Assembly: GCA_012520575.1 (NCBI GenBank)
Contig: JAAYOB010000015.1
Coordinates: forward strand, 49,426-113,425
Direction of reading: 5' to 3'
Source: Candidatus Stramentimicrobium fermentans
Lineage (GTDB): Bacteria > Atribacterota > Phoenicimicrobiia > Phoenicimicrobiales > Stramentimicrobiaceae
DNA: 64,000 bases
Shown here: one piece after another, positions 45,801-54,964 of the stretch
Numbering within the stretch: position 1 is the first letter of the stretch
Layout: each line of letters starts with the position of its first letter
Translations under genes and position numbers: made by a program
Notes under the pieces: model-generated
What the model saw: only the letters and a program-made list of their open reading frames with translations
Told to the model about the DNA's origin: nothing
Database searches by the model: none

Positions 45801-46029
45801 GATTTGTTAAATAACTTAGGTAACTCTTGTAATCCTCTTCTGAAAAAGTGAGAATAGTGTCAAGCTCTTTGTTAATCAAATCTTCGGCTTGATAATCAAA
45901 AAGACGGCTGAATTGAGGATTGGCAGCCAGCACTTTTCCGCTTTTATCAATAAGAAGCAATGCTGAGGGATTGTATTGAAAGGTAGGGTTTTTAAATGCG
46001 AAGCCATCTTTTGATAAAAAATCCGGCAT
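42847..46029 (-). CDS. PAS-GAF-PAS-PAS-GAF-GGDEF-HD-GYP signalling protein
   Basis: A roughly 1060-residue cytoplasmic multidomain sensor for cyclic-di-GMP. Order: PAS (FQYNPSALLLIDKSGKVLAA), GAF (residues about 160-300), two tandem PAS with PAC (VYLDIEDRVLDINPRFTELF and IYLDKEDRVFDANPQFTKLF), a second GAF, a GGDEF domain with an intact LARLGGDEFAIILPN (near residue 796) and an HD-GYP domain with LLHDIGKIGIPENIL and YHHERWDGKGYP. It can in principle both make and degrade c-di-GMP, though one half is often regulatory. There is no membrane segment. An upstream TTG at 46056 has no ribosome binding site spacing; ATG at 46029 is preferred. Confidence 0.93.
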   Translation of the reverse strand: MPDFLSKDGFAFKNPTFQYNPSALLLIDKSGKVLAANPQFSRLFDYQAEDLINKELDTILTFSEEDYKSYLSYLTNPTQEVRSLEATLDRKGHSALDIEISGYPFFTSKEYFLGNILAFKDISLRKYNERLSRALFNIFRTANSDISLSDLYDIIRVQLNQIIFAENFHIALWDEEKNQITFSYFIDEKHELTEESDRPSLLKSLANYIIENGKPLLADYAQILKLSKMGQLAPFDKGKLTEETCWLGVPLKIGIHLKGCMSVANYTTPNMYSENDINSMVFLSKLVAAAIERKITEMEIHQNHEKFVSLFANNPLAAVYLDIEDRVLDINPRFTELFGYTKKDILGKKMNQFNFYPQGKKEEGEGLTKKTFYSPHLKFETIRRAKDGRDIPVQISSSQMKIKNQISGVIGLYEDITEKKQAEEEIRQTQERFESLFRSNPLAAIYLDKEDRVFDANPQFTKLFGFTREEMVGKRLAQLNFYPLERIKEGENLTVKAHSSDSLMHETYRRTKEGKDIPVQISTSQVKIKGQVQGFVALYQDITEQKQNETLRQVLYNISQAANAPIAISQLYRDIHTELKKIINATSFYIALMDEEKDVLSFVYYSDEQNTNFSPVGLNLKDSVTHYLIKQQQSLLLNYNQIHGLVLEKKIKIYGPLTEKICWLGVPLKIEGKTIGAMIVQDYHNPTCYSEKDIKLMEIMASQVATALVRKQNEEKIIYISFHDSLTGLYNRAYFEEELKRMNNPRFHPLSVVMMDVNGLKAINDTFGHSQGDQLLKNLSVILKRNSREVDVLARLGGDEFAIILPNTTGSAAEAFCQRIANDCRQNNFEPLYLNPNISMGIATQEGKLLDYEAILREADQRMYQNKLLNVKSREKYLLDAFLSILSARDIHTEKHSQRMVNIAYKIGQRMGLGPYDLDRLRLLALLHDIGKIGIPENILFKAEPLTEEDWKIIKNHPNIGYRIAKNIPDFSSIANEILYHHERWDGKGYPAGLKEKETPLLSRIIGLVDAFDVMQSVKYYKKPLSREEAMEEIRINAGTQFDPELVKIFFEVVNQKLLK

Positions 46030-46114
46030 AAGCTGTTCTTCTTTAAATTCAGACAACCTTGTTTACCAACTTTTTTAATTACTATTAATTCAGCCTGTCG
46101 AAGATTTACACATT

Positions 46115-46143
46115 ATTATAGATTAAATAAAAGGCAAATGCAA
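46115..46143 (-). promoter_or_regulatory. promoter of the GGDEF/HD-GYP gene
   Basis: Minus strand TTGCAT (complement of 46138-46143), 17-base spacer, TATAAT (complement of 46115-46120), about 86 bases before the ATG. Confidence 0.75.
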
Positions 46144-46387
46144 AAAGAATTGCAAAACCAATCTATATAGGCATAGCCGAAAAAGATCCCGTACGGAAGG
46201 CTTCCTCTTTCTATACCTGAGATGGAAAAGTAGTTTGTTGGGCTAGTTTTAATTACTATGCTTTAAATCCTTTGCCATTACCCGGAAATGGGAGGAGCCA
46301 AAAGGAAATACCTATATTTCAGACTTTACGGAAGTCAATATTATAATATACCAAATAAATTGCATAGAACAAAAATGAATACTGCCA
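46144..46387. other. non-coding stretch between MATE and GGDEF/HD-GYP genes
   Basis: About 240 bases, no ORF. It contains short hairpins, e.g. CCATTACCCGGAAATGG around 46275-46291 and GGCATAGCC near 46171. I looked for a c-di-GMP riboswitch here and could not match the class I or II consensus on either strand. Structured RNA cannot be excluded. Confidence 0.45.
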
Positions 46388-47797
46388 TTAATTGCACTTC
46401 TGTAAAGAATCATCCAATTTAGCGGCAGCAGTAACTATTTCACTTTCTACCTCGGTCTGTTCTTCGCTAATTTGTCCTCTAATTCTATTGAATAGTAGTA
46501 CTGCTAAAATAAAAGTAAGAACATTGGCAAAGGGTTGGGCATAAATAAACCCTGATAGCCCAAAATGCTTATTTAGAAAAAAGAGGGACGGGATATAAAA
46601 CAAGCCCTGCCTGGTTAGAGCCAGAATTAAAGCCGGTTTTCCTTTACCCAGGGCTTGGAAGCTGACCCTTATTAAGAATTGTATTCCGGCAAAGGGCAAA
46701 GCTATAAGGAATGCCCGCATAATCCGGATTCCGTGTTCAATTACCTGTTCATTGTTGATAAAGATCCGAATCAAATGTCCGGCAAAGAGAGAGAAGAATA
46801 TTACAAAAAAAAGAGAGATGCCGGTAGCCATAATAACAGCAGTTTTAAAAACCTTATTAAGCCGTTTGATATTACGAGCACCATAACTATAACCAATCAA
46901 GGGCTGAGTTCCATCTGATAACCCAACTAAGGTCATAATACACATTGAAAAGGTTCGCTGAACAATACCGTAGCTCGCTACTATCATATCACTATAGCTG
47001 GCAGCCATATAATTAGCCAGAGTTTGGGAAGTGCTTATCATTAAACTATGGATTGATGCCGGAATACCAATTTTAAAAATATTTAAAAATATTTCACTTT
47101 GCGGAGAAAAGTGTTTCCAATGAATGGATACTAAGCTTCTTCTTTGCAGATAAAAGCTGAAGTAGTATAATAGGCCTGTCCCCTGACCTATAATAGTGGC
47201 GATTGCCGCACCTTTAACCCCATAGCCCAACACCATAATAAAGATAGGGTCCAGAATAATATTTAAACCGGTTCCGATAAACATTCCCATCATAGCTACC
47301 TTGGCAGCCCCCTCAGAACGAAGCATCTGTGTTAACATAAAATTGAGCATAACAATAATGCTGCCGCCGAATATTACCGAAAGGTAATCGTAAGCATATT
47401 TACGTGTTTCCGGAGTTACGCCGATTAAACGTAATATTGGAAAAATAAGTGTCAGACTGATGGTAGTGAATATTAACGCTAAAATCGCACAGGAATAGAA
47501 GGCTGTTGCGCTGGTTTTTTTGGCCGTTAAAAAATCTTGCCTGCCCAATGACCTGGAAATAAAAGAGGCCGCACCAAATCCAAACACCCCGCTAACGGAC
47601 ATTAAAATCATAAATATAGGATAAGCTACCGAAACAGCGGCTACCTTATAGGGATCATTTAGTTTCCCTACAAAAAAAGTGTCGGTAAGATTGTAAAAAA
47701 CCTGAACCCACATGGCTAAAATAGTAGGTACGGACAGACTTAGGATGGCGCTTAAAGGGGGCTTATCCCTGAGAATTTGTATTCTTTTTTCATCCAT
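46388..47797 (-). CDS. MATE-family multidrug efflux transporter
   Basis: A 469-residue polytopic protein with about twelve hydrophobic segments. MATE hallmarks: SVPTILAMWVQVFYNLTDTFFVG in the first helix and EGAAKVAMMGMFIGTGLNIILDPIFI, with a second repeat containing VGLSDGTQPLIGYSYGARN. It is a Na+- or H+-coupled exporter of cationic drugs or related compounds. It lies downstream of the marR gene on the same strand behind one promoter, so the pair is likely a MarR-controlled efflux operon. Confidence 0.95.
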   Translation of the reverse strand: MDEKRIQILRDKPPLSAILSLSVPTILAMWVQVFYNLTDTFFVGKLNDPYKVAAVSVAYPIFMILMSVSGVFGFGAASFISRSLGRQDFLTAKKTSATAFYSCAILALIFTTISLTLIFPILRLIGVTPETRKYAYDYLSVIFGGSIIVMLNFMLTQMLRSEGAAKVAMMGMFIGTGLNIILDPIFIMVLGYGVKGAAIATIIGQGTGLLYYFSFYLQRRSLVSIHWKHFSPQSEIFLNIFKIGIPASIHSLMISTSQTLANYMAASYSDMIVASYGIVQRTFSMCIMTLVGLSDGTQPLIGYSYGARNIKRLNKVFKTAVIMATGISLFFVIFFSLFAGHLIRIFINNEQVIEHGIRIMRAFLIALPFAGIQFLIRVSFQALGKGKPALILALTRQGLFYIPSLFFLNKHFGLSGFIYAQPFANVLTFILAVLLFNRIRGQISEEQTEVESEIVTAAAKLDDSLQKCN

Positions 47798-47943
47798 GCA
47801 TTAATCCTCGATTTACTCTCCCTAGAATATGAATAATTACACCGGTATAATTGAATAATTTTTCCCTTTTCTTATGTTTTGGCAAATAACTTTAGAACCC
47901 AAAGGTAAAGCGATCTATCTCAGGACTATAAATAAAAAAGATA

Positions 47944-48399
47944 TCAATGCTTTATTTTTTTCTTAATCTTGAGCAGGAGTTCAGTAAGAGTATTAATATC
48001 TTTGCCGGACAAATCCTGTAAAAGGTAGGCTTCTGATTCGGTAATACTCTCTTTGCAGATCTTTTTAATTTCCATGCCTTTTTCAGTAAGCATGATTATT
48101 CTGCTTCTGAAATCATCCGAATCAGTTTCTTTCCTAATAAGGTCTTTTGACAGTAGTATACGAATTGATTTGGTCAGAGAAGAGGGCTTAATTTCCAGAA
48201 ATTCATGAATCATTTTCTGATTTATTTTCTGCTCGCCGTGTTCCCATAGGTAAGCTAATACCTTGAACTGAGAGATGGTCAAATTATTCTGACTCAGGTC
48301 TTTATCCAACTGCACCCTGAAATAGCGAGCTATCCTCGAAATAAGTTTGAGAAGACCATATTCAGTATATTTTTCATTATTAGTACTTTCCTTATTCAA
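47944..48399 (-). CDS. MarR-family transcriptional regulator
   Basis: A 151-residue winged-helix regulator: LTISQFKVLAYLWEHGEQKI, then KPSSLTKSIRILLSKDLIRKETDSDD (recognition helix and wing, SRIIMLTEKG). It typically represses its own gene and a linked exporter until a ligand binds. The MATE gene follows on the same strand after about 146 bases. A promoter with nearby direct repeats (48462-48513) is the likely operator. Confidence 0.95.
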   Translation of the reverse strand: MNKESTNNEKYTEYGLLKLISRIARYFRVQLDKDLSQNNLTISQFKVLAYLWEHGEQKINQKMIHEFLEIKPSSLTKSIRILLSKDLIRKETDSDDFRSRIIMLTEKGMEIKKICKESITESEAYLLQDLSGKDINTLTELLLKIKKKIKH

Positions 48400-48461
48400 C
48401 CCTTTTAAGCCTTAATAACCATTTTTGAAAATTTGTTGCAAAGGGCTTGCTTCTTGCTAAA

Positions 48462-48513
48462 CTAAATATTGAGATAGCTAAATATATTATAGGAGCAGAT
48501 TAATGTTTGTCAA
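48462..48513 (-). promoter_or_regulatory. marR-MATE promoter with candidate MarR operator
   Basis: Minus strand TTGACA (complement of 48508-48513), 16-base spacer, TATAAT (complement of 48486-48491). Just downstream in transcription direction, CTAAATAT occurs at 48462-48469 and 48478-48485 (plus-strand coordinates) as direct repeats 16 bases apart, the usual place for an autorepressor site. Operator identity is inferred. Confidence 0.75.
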
Positions 48514-48841
48514 CCGGAACTGCCTATTTTTGTAAAAAAATAAGATTATTTTTAGTCACTTTTAAAAAAGATTCCTCTATATAGTGTGTAAAAATTACCC
48601 GATTGATAAGATAAAACTGTGCGAAGATTTCGCAGCTAAAGTGTGCCGGTATAAAATATCTTTTTAATGGATAAATATTGAGGGGCAACAGATATATTAA
48701 TACTACTTATTTCAAGAGTGTTATAATATTGTAAAATATATTTTAAAAAAATTATTCCTTCTTCCAGTTTTGGCACAAATATTGCTCATCATAGTCTATT
48801 AGAGAAAAATTATCGAAATTCTACAATAGGAGATGATGCTT

Positions 48842-48889
48842 ATGTCAGGTAGTAATACATTAGTAATAAAACCGTTTCTGTCAAATTAA
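48842..48889 (+). CDS. possible 15-residue leader ORF upstream of the exporter operon
   Basis: ATG at 48842 lies 9 bases after AGGAG and reads MSGSNTLVIKPFLSN before TAA at 48887-48889. Six bases later begins TAAGGAGG, the ribosome binding site of the next gene. A short translated leader directly before a strong site could couple or attenuate translation of the exporter genes. It is too short for composition evidence, so it may be chance. Confidence 0.35.
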   Translation: MSGSNTLVIKPFLSN

Positions 48890-48906
48890 TAAGGAGGTTT
48901 GCCACA

Positions 48907-49968
48907 ATGAACAGATGGCTGAGGTGCTTGGGCGTGTCCTTTTTAGCTCTGACCATTCTTAGTTTTCCAGGCCTAACTCAGGAGAAAACCGCTCTGGGTA
49001 TTTCCGATATGATTACTCTGGCAATATCCAATAACATGGACTTTCAAAAAGCCCTCTTGCAATTAAAAAATATAGAGATTGATACCCTTCAGCTGGAAGC
49101 AGAAAATTTATTAACTAAATCCGAGATATTGGCCAAACAAAAAGAAATAAATCTGCTGCAGCAGAAAGATACCTTCCAAAATCAAAAAGACCAATTAATT
49201 ATACAGGCGGTAGATAACTATTTTCGCTTGATGCTGGCAGAGAAAGATATTGTACGCAAAAGAAAGAATGCAGAGTTGGAAAAATCAATTCTGACAGAGG
49301 TAGAGGCACAGGTGGCTGCCGGCTACAGCGTTGACCTGGCACTATTGCAGCAGGGCAATACCTATTACAATGCCCGTTTTTCCTATGAAAAAGCAAAGCT
49401 GGATTATGAACAGTTGCTCATAGAAATTAAGGATAACCTGGGAATTAATCATAATACCAACCTTTCGGTAAAAATTATGGAAATGACACATCTCGCGGAA
49501 ATAGACCTGCCCACAGCACTGGCAAAGGCTCGTGAAAATAGTGCAAGTATAAAGAGTAAAGAGATTGAGGTTGGGCTGGCTAACATCAGACTGGAAGAAG
49601 CAAAGATTAACCGGGAGTCGCAATTGGAGATTGCAAAACTGGAAAATAATCTAAAAGTAGCAGAATTAGAAGAATCCATCTTAAAACAGGACCTAGATTT
49701 TCAAATACAAACCCAATGGCAGAATCACCGGCAGAGTAAAAATGATATTCTTTTAAGCGAACAGAGTTTGAAGCAGATGCAGGAAAATGAAACCACTATA
49801 AGGCGGCAGGTAGAGGCAGGTTTGCGTACTGACGGTGAATTACTCTCAGCAACCATAGGGGTTTTAGATGCCGAATATCGTCTAATCTCATCATTTCGGC
49901 AGTATTATCAATCACATTTAGAGCTAAAGAGAATAATGGGTATGCTGGAAGAAGGAGAGATAAGGTAA
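48907..49968 (+). CDS. TolC/OEP-like protein lacking an obvious beta-barrel segment
   Basis: A 353-residue exported protein (signal peptide ends near residue 25, ..FPGLTQEK) made almost wholly of predicted coiled-coil helices, e.g. KALLQLKNIEIDTLQLEAEN, MLAEKDIVRKRKNAELEKS, GYSVDLALLQQGNTYYNARFSYEKA. The helical repeat pattern is that of the outer-membrane efflux (OEP) family, but it is shorter than usual (about 430) and I see no aromatic, alternating strands for the barrel. It overlaps the next OEP gene by one base. It may be a helical-tip subunit or an adaptor for the larger partner. Family assignment is good; function is inferred. Confidence 0.75.
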   Translation: MNRWLRCLGVSFLALTILSFPGLTQEKTALGISDMITLAISNNMDFQKALLQLKNIEIDTLQLEAENLLTKSEILAKQKEINLLQQKDTFQNQKDQLIIQAVDNYFRLMLAEKDIVRKRKNAELEKSILTEVEAQVAAGYSVDLALLQQGNTYYNARFSYEKAKLDYEQLLIEIKDNLGINHNTNLSVKIMEMTHLAEIDLPTALAKARENSASIKSKEIEVGLANIRLEEAKINRESQLEIAKLENNLKVAELEESILKQDLDFQIQTQWQNHRQSKNDILLSEQSLKQMQENETTIRRQVEAGLRTDGELLSATIGVLDAEYRLISSFRQYYQSHLELKRIMGMLEEGEIR

Positions 49969-51428
49969 TGGAATATAACTATATAAAAATAAAAAGAATA
50001 CTGACAATCTTCGGTATTACCGCAGGAATATTTCTGCTACTTTACCCCGCCCCGCTTTCAGCCCGAGAGATTGGTTTAGAAGAGGCGCTGGAATGGGGAG
50101 TCCGGCATAATCTTGATTTGCAAAATATTCGCTATAGCATTGAAGACATTCAGCGTAATCTGGAAATATTGGAAGCAGGAAAGGCATTTCAAGTGGATTT
50201 AAGTATAACTCCCATCTGGCGTTTAGGAGGAGAGGAAAAACCCTTTCAGGCGGAGATGGCAGAAAACCGATTTGCTCCTGAAACCGAAATGACTCTCTCG
50301 GCTAAAAAACTGTTGACCTCTGATTTAAGTCTGACTAGTAATGTGACCTGGCAGTCTGATAATACCGGCTTATCAGATATTTCTCCGGAGTCCCTGGCCA
50401 AAGAGGTAAATGGCAGTCTCAGGTTAGACCAAAATCTTTATCCCCGGACCTGGAGTGAACAGAAAAAACAGGTTTATGCTCTGGAGAACAGCCTGATTAT
50501 GAAAATTGAGGAGTTAAAATGGGAAGAGGTAGAAAAGCAGATTGAATTTATTCAGAAATACCTAAATATTGTCCATTCCCGGGAACAGCTAGAGCTAATA
50601 GTCCAAAGACAGGCATTGGCGGAGGCCGAGTTAGAGCGGGTCAGGAAAAAGGCAGAATTGGGAGAGGGCGGCTATCAGCAAGAGGCAGAGGCGATAATCG
50701 CCATGGAAGAGGCAAAGAATAAGCTCTGGGGTGCGGAGCAAGACCTTATTCAGGCGCAAAAGCAATGGTCTCTTCTGCTCAGCTTACCTGAAGAAGTTAA
50801 GGTGGACTTTGACCGGAATAGTGATTTTCTGACCACCCTATTCAAACAGATAGACGAATTGGCTATTACAGAAGATATCCAAGATGTATTTGTTGAACAA
50901 GTCTTATCCCAAAATTATCGACTTAAAAATAGTCTGTTGGAAAAAGAAGAAGGATTAAAAGAGCTGGAATGGACCAGAGATTCAGGGAAACCTACCATAA
51001 ACCTATCCGGCGGTTATGCTTATCCGGATGACAGCTGGTTCATTATGCTCGATTTTCAGGTTAAACTGGCGGACGGAGGAGCACAGGAGCTAAAAGTGCA
51101 GCAAAAAGAAGAGTATATAAAACGCAAAGAGCTAAGCATAGATTATTTAAAAGAAACATTAAAGTTGGAAAGCGAACAGCTGCTTAAACAAGACCATTAT
51201 AATCAGTTGGTCTTGCAAACTCAGCAATTAGCATTAGAAAAAGAGCAGGATAAGTTGAACATAATAGAGCAACAATACCAAAGAGGGGCGATTAGCCCGG
51301 TTCAATGGGAGAATAGCCAAATAGGGTTACAGGAAAAAGAACTGGGCGTGAAACAGGCTTATGACCAATGGTTTATTGACCGTATGAAATTAGCGCATTT
51401 TTTGGGTTACTTACCGAAGGGAGCTTAG
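49968..51428 (+). CDS. TolC-like outer-membrane efflux protein
   Basis: A 486-residue protein with signal peptide (..LLYPAPLSAREIGL) and OEP helices such as YLNIVHSREQLELIVQRQAL and LKLESEQLLKQDHYNQLVLQ. Unlike its neighbour it has two stretches of alternating residues typical of barrel strands: FQVDLSITPIWRL through SLTSNVTWQSDNTG, and INLSGGYAYPDDSWFIML. It would form the exit duct for the periplasmic adaptor and MacB-type pump encoded next. Its presence argues for an outer membrane in this organism. Spacing to the adaptor gene is 10 bases. Confidence 0.85.
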   Translation: MEYNYIKIKRILTIFGITAGIFLLLYPAPLSAREIGLEEALEWGVRHNLDLQNIRYSIEDIQRNLEILEAGKAFQVDLSITPIWRLGGEEKPFQAEMAENRFAPETEMTLSAKKLLTSDLSLTSNVTWQSDNTGLSDISPESLAKEVNGSLRLDQNLYPRTWSEQKKQVYALENSLIMKIEELKWEEVEKQIEFIQKYLNIVHSREQLELIVQRQALAEAELERVRKKAELGEGGYQQEAEAIIAMEEAKNKLWGAEQDLIQAQKQWSLLLSLPEEVKVDFDRNSDFLTTLFKQIDELAITEDIQDVFVEQVLSQNYRLKNSLLEKEEGLKELEWTRDSGKPTINLSGGYAYPDDSWFIMLDFQVKLADGGAQELKVQQKEEYIKRKELSIDYLKETLKLESEQLLKQDHYNQLVLQTQQLALEKEQDKLNIIEQQYQRGAISPVQWENSQIGLQEKELGVKQAYDQWFIDRMKLAHFLGYLPKGA

Positions 51429-51438
51429 GAGATAGAAT

Positions 51439-52524
51439 ATGAAAATGAAAAAATTATTAATCTGGTTACTTCTAATTCTGATTATAGGCGCCGCTCTCTA
51501 TTACCGGAGAGATTATCTACCCATACCGCAACTAAATTCTTATCAGGCAGGAGCAGGGAATAGCGAGAGTGCTCCAAACGAAAAGATTGAACCTCAGGCT
51601 GTGATTGCAGTACAAAGGGGCGATATCAAAAAAACGGTTTCTACCAGTGGTTATATCAAACCGGTGAATGAGGTATATCTGAGTTTTGCCAGCACCGGGA
51701 CTACCGGAGGTATGGTAGAAAAGATAATGGTAAAAAGAGGAGAAACGGTAATAGGCGGACAGGAGTTGGTCAAATTAGAAGATAAGCAGGAACATCTCAA
51801 TTACTTGAAATCTAAAAATGAGTTTGAGGTGGCTAAGATTACCGGTTCTCCCAGCCAGATTGAAGAAAAGCAATTGACTATGGAAGTGGCGCAGGACCGC
51901 TATGAATCAAAAACACTGAGGGCACCGTTTTCCGGGAAAATAGTAGACCTCTTTGTAGAGGAAGGTGACTTTATTGAAGGGGCTCGTGATGTAGTTTACC
52001 TGATTGATGACTCAGCATATGAGGTTACTGCCTCTGTCAGTGAAGTAGATTGTTTAGAGGTAGAGGTGGGGCAAAGTGTAGAAATCGAGCTCGATATTAT
52101 GAAAGGACAGGCCTTTCCCGGTACAGTGACTGAGGTAGCGGAATATGCCGAAATGGAAGGAGGAGTGGTTACCGTTCCAGTAAAACTGCTCATTGATGAG
52201 GTATTACCATTCTTTAAACCGGGATTTTCGGCAACTGCAGCCATCATCGTTGATTTGGTAGAAGATGCCCTCATCGTTCCCATAACCGCCATTTTCACCG
52301 GAGACAGAGGCAGTATGGTGCTGAAAGCGGAAGGCGAACAGCCCATTCCCACCCCCATTGAAGCCGGTATTACCGATGGATTCTATCAGGAGGTGATTAG
52401 CGGGTTACAGGAAGGGGATAAGATAATTGTCAATAGTTACCGGATGAATAGTGACAGTCAGGACAGAAGAGGAATGTTTGGCGGTATAGGCGGAGGAATG
52501 CCTATTCCTCCTATGGTAAGGTAA
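51439..52524 (+). CDS. membrane-fusion (periplasmic adaptor) protein, MacA/YknX-like
   Basis: A 361-residue adaptor with one N-terminal membrane segment (residues 4-22). The lipoyl half-domains [18 protein letters not shown] and [19 protein letters not shown] flank a short alpha-hairpin of about 45 residues; then come the beta-barrel and membrane-proximal domains ([34 protein letters not shown]). The short hairpin is more like YknX of monoderms than long-hairpin MacA. It bridges the MacB-type transporter and an outer-membrane factor. C-terminus is glycine/proline rich ([11 protein letters not shown]). Confidence 0.9.
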   Translation: MKMKKLLIWLLLILIIGAALYYRRDYLPIPQLNSYQAGAGNSESAPNEKIEPQAVIAVQRGDIKKTVSTSGYIKPVNEVYLSFASTGTTGGMVEKIMVKRGETVIGGQELVKLEDKQEHLNYLKSKNEFEVAKITGSPSQIEEKQLTMEVAQDRYESKTLRAPFSGKIVDLFVEEGDFIEGARDVVYLIDDSAYEVTASVSEVDCLEVEVGQSVEIELDIMKGQAFPGTVTEVAEYAEMEGGVVTVPVKLLIDEVLPFFKPGFSATAAIIVDLVEDALIVPITAIFTGDRGSMVLKAEGEQPIPTPIEAGITDGFYQEVISGLQEGDKIIVNSYRMNSDSQDRRGMFGGIGGGMPIPPMVR

Positions 52525-52526
52525 AG

Positions 52527-53213
52527 ATGAACAGAATAATGAGGATAGAGCAACTGAAAAAAATATATCAGCTGAGTAAGGTAAAAGTAGAGGCATTGAG
52601 AGGGATATCTTTTACCATAGAGGAAGGGGAATTTGTTTCCATTATGGGTCCTTCCGGTTCCGGTAAATCTACTTTAATGCACATCATCGGCTGCCTTGAT
52701 TATCCTACTGAGGGAAAATATTATCTTACGGGGCAGGATGTAGCAAAATTGAATGATAATCAGTTAGCCCTATTTCGTAATAAAAAGATTGGATTTGTCT
52801 TCCAACAATTTAATCTCTTGCCCAGAGCAACCAATTTCAATAATGTTGAGCTGCCGCTGATCTATGCCGGTGTGCCTTCCGGGAAGAGGAAGGATATAGT
52901 TTTAAAAGCATTACATAGTGTGGGGTTGAAAAATAGGGAATACCATCGTCCCAATGAAATTTCCGGTGGTGAAAGACAGCGGGTCGCTATTGCTCGCGCG
53001 TTGGTTAATAACCCTTCTATTATCTTAGCCGATGAGCCTACCGGTAATCTGGATTCTAAAACCGGCCATGATATTATGAAGATTTTTCAAAAGCTACACC
53101 AAAGCGGTAATACTATTATTCTTGTTACCCATGAGCGGGAAATAGCTACTTATGGTAAGCGTATTATCTACATAAGGGATGGATTGATAGAAAAGGATGA
53201 GGTGGTGGCATGA
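52527..53213 (+). CDS. MacB-type ABC exporter ATPase (LolD/FtsE-like)
   Basis: A 228-residue ATPase partnering the FtsX-type permease downstream. Walker [13 protein letters not shown] near residue 38, Q-loop [12 protein letters not shown], signature [15 protein letters not shown], Walker [15 protein letters not shown] and H-loop VTHERE. The gene ends overlapping the permease ATG by four bases (ATGA). Substrate unknown; such MacAB-like pumps export peptides, lipids or macrolide-like molecules. Confidence 0.96.
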   Translation: MNRIMRIEQLKKIYQLSKVKVEALRGISFTIEEGEFVSIMGPSGSGKSTLMHIIGCLDYPTEGKYYLTGQDVAKLNDNQLALFRNKKIGFVFQQFNLLPRATNFNNVELPLIYAGVPSGKRKDIVLKALHSVGLKNREYHRPNEISGGERQRVAIARALVNNPSIILADEPTGNLDSKTGHDIMKIFQKLHQSGNTIILVTHEREIATYGKRIIYIRDGLIEKDEVVA

Positions 53214-54430
53214 TTTTACAAGGCTTACGTATCGCACTGAACAGTCTATGGGCTAATAAGATGAGGAGTTTCTTATCCATACTGGGTATAGTTATCGGAG
53301 TCGGCGCAGTCATTGCCATAGTATCGGTAGGTACCGGATCAACCCAACAGGTAACTGCTCGAATTGCCAATTTAGGTTCCAATATGATTACCGTCTATCC
53401 GTGGATGACCAGAGGCCAGTTTGGTAGAGTCGGTGGGACGGTTTCCTTACATAAGTTTACCTTAGAATTAGTCGAACATGTTGAATTATTCTGTCCATCC
53501 GTAAAAAAAGCTATTCCGGTAAAAACACTCAATAGCAGATTAATCACTGATGAAGTAAATGTTAATGCTACCATAATAGGAACCAGGATTGATTATGCCG
53601 AGGTAAATAATTATGAAGTAGCTCAGGGGATTTTTATTGGGGAGAGTGACGATCTGGAGAGAAGGCAGGTAATCGTACTGGGTTCACAACTTGCCGCAGA
53701 TCTGTTTGAAGATGATAGTCCCATTGGCGAAACGGTCAGATTGAACTATGAGAACCGAATATTTCAGTTTACGGTTATCGGGGTAATGAGAGAAAAGGGC
53801 GGCTCTATGGCCGGCAATCTGGATGAACGGGCTTATATTCCGGTATCAGTAGCTATGGACAGGCTAACCACCCATAAATATGTTGATTCTTTCATTGGGC
53901 AGGCTTATTCCTCAGAAGGCGCCGTTAATGCTGTGCAGGAATTGGAATACTTCCTGATGAAATATTTACAGGATGAAAAAAAGGAACAGTTTCGAATTAC
54001 CAGTCAAGACGAGCTTCTGGAAACGGTAAGTTCGGTTACTAAGACTATGAGCTTAATGTTAGGGGGTATTGCCGCCATATCATTGTTGGTTGGAGGAATT
54101 GGGATTATGAATATCATGCTGGTCTCAGTCACTGAACGTACCCGGGAAATAGGTATTCGCAAAGCCCTGGGAGCTAAAAATAGAAACATACTGTGGCAGT
54201 TTTTAATGGAATCGCTGAGCTTGAGTAGTTTAGGTGGAATAGCAGGGATGGGCTTTGGCTGGATTGCTGCTTATTTCCTATCCCAATATGGTAACTGGCC
54301 CTTCGTTATCTCCGGTATATCGGTAGTTTTAGCCTTTGGTTTTGCCTTGTTTATAGGTATCTTCTTTGGTCTGTATCCTGCTATGAAAGCAGCAAAGATG
54401 AATCCGGTAGATGCGCTCCGCTACGAATAA
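53210..54430 (+). CDS. MacB-type ABC permease (FtsX/LolC family)
   Basis: A 406-residue mechanotransmission-type ABC permease: one N-terminal helix ([20 protein letters not shown]), a large extracytoplasmic domain (about residues 45-275), then three helices ([60 protein letters not shown]). The [19 protein letters not shown] coupling helix motif is typical. It completes the adaptor-ATPase-permease set of a tripartite exporter. Confidence 0.95.
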   Translation: MILQGLRIALNSLWANKMRSFLSILGIVIGVGAVIAIVSVGTGSTQQVTARIANLGSNMITVYPWMTRGQFGRVGGTVSLHKFTLELVEHVELFCPSVKKAIPVKTLNSRLITDEVNVNATIIGTRIDYAEVNNYEVAQGIFIGESDDLERRQVIVLGSQLAADLFEDDSPIGETVRLNYENRIFQFTVIGVMREKGGSMAGNLDERAYIPVSVAMDRLTTHKYVDSFIGQAYSSEGAVNAVQELEYFLMKYLQDEKKEQFRITSQDELLETVSSVTKTMSLMLGGIAAISLLVGGIGIMNIMLVSVTERTREIGIRKALGAKNRNILWQFLMESLSLSSLGGIAGMGFGWIAAYFLSQYGNWPFVISGISVVLAFGFALFIGIFFGLYPAMKAAKMNPVDALRYE

Positions 54431-54964
54431 AAATATGAAATATCTGTAAGTGGGATGGCTTTCAGTTCTTGGTTAACAGTTTTCAGATAGCAGTTCTCAG
54501 TTTTTAATAAAAGTTTACTTCTGAACTCATTATATTCTGCAAATATATTATTCACCTTGTATTTTGAATATGCATTGGCTAAATACAGAAAATTTAGAAC
54601 CAAAAACCGGGAACAAACAACCCATGTTCCCTCCCCCAATTACCACTTACTCATTTGACAATTCATTCATTTTCCAAATAGTGACCTAGACAGAGCAATT
54701 TGTCTTTTAATCTCCTAGGTTAAATTCCCCACAACTCTGTTGCGGGGAGGTTCATTGACTTTAGATAAAACAATATACTATTCTCAATAAATTTTCTAGC
54801 CAGTTTTAAAAGTTTCTTTAATCTATAATATTAGGTAAAAAGTAACCTTTTTTATTCTGACAACCTCACTAAAATTCTATTAAAATATTAATAATGTTTT
54901 TTTCTCTGAATTAAGATAAAATGATAAGGAGTAAACAATTTTATTATTTGGAGGCTTAGGTAAA
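54431..54964. other. intergenic region after the exporter operon
   Basis: About 530 bases without a supported gene. It has CCCCACAACTCTGTTGCGGGG near 54728-54749, a hairpin without a T-run, and short CAGTTTTCAG-like repeats around 54464-54510. An open minus-strand frame at 54421-54639 has a low-complexity translation and no ribosome binding site, so it is not called. Confidence 0.5.

Noticed and set aside
46144-46387. c-di-GMP riboswitch upstream of the GGDEF/HD-GYP gene.
   Set aside because: The GEMM core (GCAAACC...GACGCAAAGCC) is absent on both strands.
54421-54639. Open minus-strand frame after the MacB-type permease gene.
   Set aside because: Translation is low-complexity and resembles short-repeat junk; no ribosome binding site; it overlaps the 3' end of the permease gene.
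54728-54749. Hairpin CCCCACAAC...GTTGCGGGG as a terminator for the exporter operon.
   Set aside because: It has a mismatch and no T-run on either strand, and lies about 300 bases after the last gene.
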